DNA from: Patulibacter sp. SYSU D01012
Lineage (GTDB): Bacteria; Actinomycetota; Thermoleophilia; Solirubrobacterales; Solirubrobacteraceae
Assembly (NCBI RefSeq): GCF_017916475.1
Contig: NZ_JAFMTB010000002.1
Coordinates: forward strand, 124,001 to 188,000
Reading direction: 5' to 3'
DNA: 64,000 nt
Position numbers and translations under genes: made by a program. Positions 63,631-64,000 of the stretch are shown piece after piece. Each line of letters begins with the position of its first letter. The stretch's first letter is position 1. Under the pieces are notes generated by a model that made no database searches, was not told the origin of the DNA, and worked only from the letters and a program-made list of their open reading frames with translations.

Positions 63631-63644
63631 TTAGGGTGACCTTA
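63631..63644 (-). promoter_or_regulatory. Candidate DtxR/IdeR iron box of the SIP gene
   Basis: TTAGGGTGACCTTA matches 11 of 14 bases of the 3' portion of the consensus TTAGGTTAGGCTAACCTAA and is close to a palindrome. It lies 56-69 bases upstream of the SIP start. The other third of the consensus is not conserved. Confidence 0.5.
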
Positions 63645-63765
63645 CAGCAGACGGTCCCGCGGCTCGGGGGCGCGGCGGCGCGCGCCCGCGCCGCTGCGCC
63701 GATCGGCCGGCCACGCGCCGGGGCGGGCGGCGTGTGCCCGGGCGACGAACGGGTACGGGCCGCGC

Positions 63766-64000
63766 ATGGCCCGACTGCACCTGCAAGACCGCGGCGTCCT
63801 CGTCACCGGGGCGGCCGGCGGGATCGGCTCGGCCGTCGCCCGGCGGCTCGTCGCGCTCGGCTCCCGGCCCGTCCTGATGGACCTGCCCGGCGAGCGGCTC
63901 GACCGAATCGCCGCCGAGCTCGGCGACCGGGCGGTGCCCGCCCCCGCGGACGTCCGCGACCGCCAGCAGGTCGTCGACGCGGTGGACCGGGCCGCGGACA
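63766..64000 (+). CDS. SDR family oxidoreductase, N-terminal part
   Basis: The gene runs off the right edge. The 78 codons seen encode MARLHLQDRGVLVTGAAGGI and then GSAVARRLVALGSRPVLMDL, a standard SDR nucleotide-binding start with TGAAGGIG; the Asp after the second strand (LMDL) suggests NAD(H). The catalytic part is outside the window. It is divergent from the SIP gene, with about 190 bases between them. Confidence 0.8.
   Translation, partial: MARLHLQDRGVLVTGAAGGIGSAVARRLVALGSRPVLMDLPGERLDRIAAELGDRAVPAPADVRDRQQVVDAVDRAAD

Overview
The window is chromosomal DNA from a very GC-rich bacterium. Third codon positions are almost all G or C, GTG starts are common, and long shadow frames run antisense to nearly every gene. 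The mix of genes (RsbQ-like hydrolase, MmyB-type regulators, rifamycin phosphotransferase, group III truncated haemoglobin, spore-photoproduct-lyase-family radical SAM protein, collagen/S74 surface protein) suggests an aerobic soil actinobacterium, most likely of the Solirubrobacterales type. That placement is inference; no rRNA or marker gene is present. I see no tRNA, rRNA, CRISPR array, insertion sequence or prophage.

Layout. 1-12.3 kb: housekeeping and stress genes (UspA end, APC permease, a phosphotransferase-kinase fusion, VIT metal transporter with a coupled leader ORF, NudC, SelO, GNAT, nitrilase, two flavoproteins). 12.4-17.2 kb: secreted collagen/YadA-head/S74 protein, NmrA-like protein, HNH protein, SPL-family radical SAM protein, and SDR copy 1 with two operator copies. 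17.4-22.5 kb: rifamycin phosphotransferase, a cupin, and the cysE-cysK cysteine operon. 22.6-29.1 kb: an accessory stretch with visibly lower GC in places. It holds a nucleotidyltransferase, orphan genes, a DUF4062 protein with a coupled partner, a LysE exporter, a truncated LuxR remnant, and a Fic toxin with a VbhA-type antitoxin. 29.3-35.7 kb: CAP-domain protein, MmyB regulator divergent from an alcohol dehydrogenase, and TetR divergent from SDR copy 2. 35.8-41.2 kb: M19 dipeptidase, D-amino-acid-dehydrogenase-like flavoprotein, DUF2237, amino-acid permease, SppA. 41.2-49 kb: GNAT/LysR, a secreted orphan, class II DAHP synthase, and an RsbQ-like hydrolase overlapping a PAS-GGDEF protein. 49-57.1 kb: GAF regulator, SDR and flavin monooxygenase set; PadR divergent from an MFS exporter; class II aldolase. 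57.3-64 kb: chemoreceptor, frameshifted HD protein, truncated haemoglobin, orphans, siderophore-interacting protein with an iron-box-like site, and the start of another SDR.

Working together. Clearest functional units: cysE-cysK (cysteine synthesis); RsbQ plus PAS-GGDEF (a hydrolase probably supplying a ligand to a c-di-GMP enzyme); TetR controlling two paralogous SDR genes 16 kb apart through four near-identical operators; Fic plus antitoxin; the monooxygenase-SDR pair with its GAF regulator; and PadR/MFS with a perfect inverted repeat between them.
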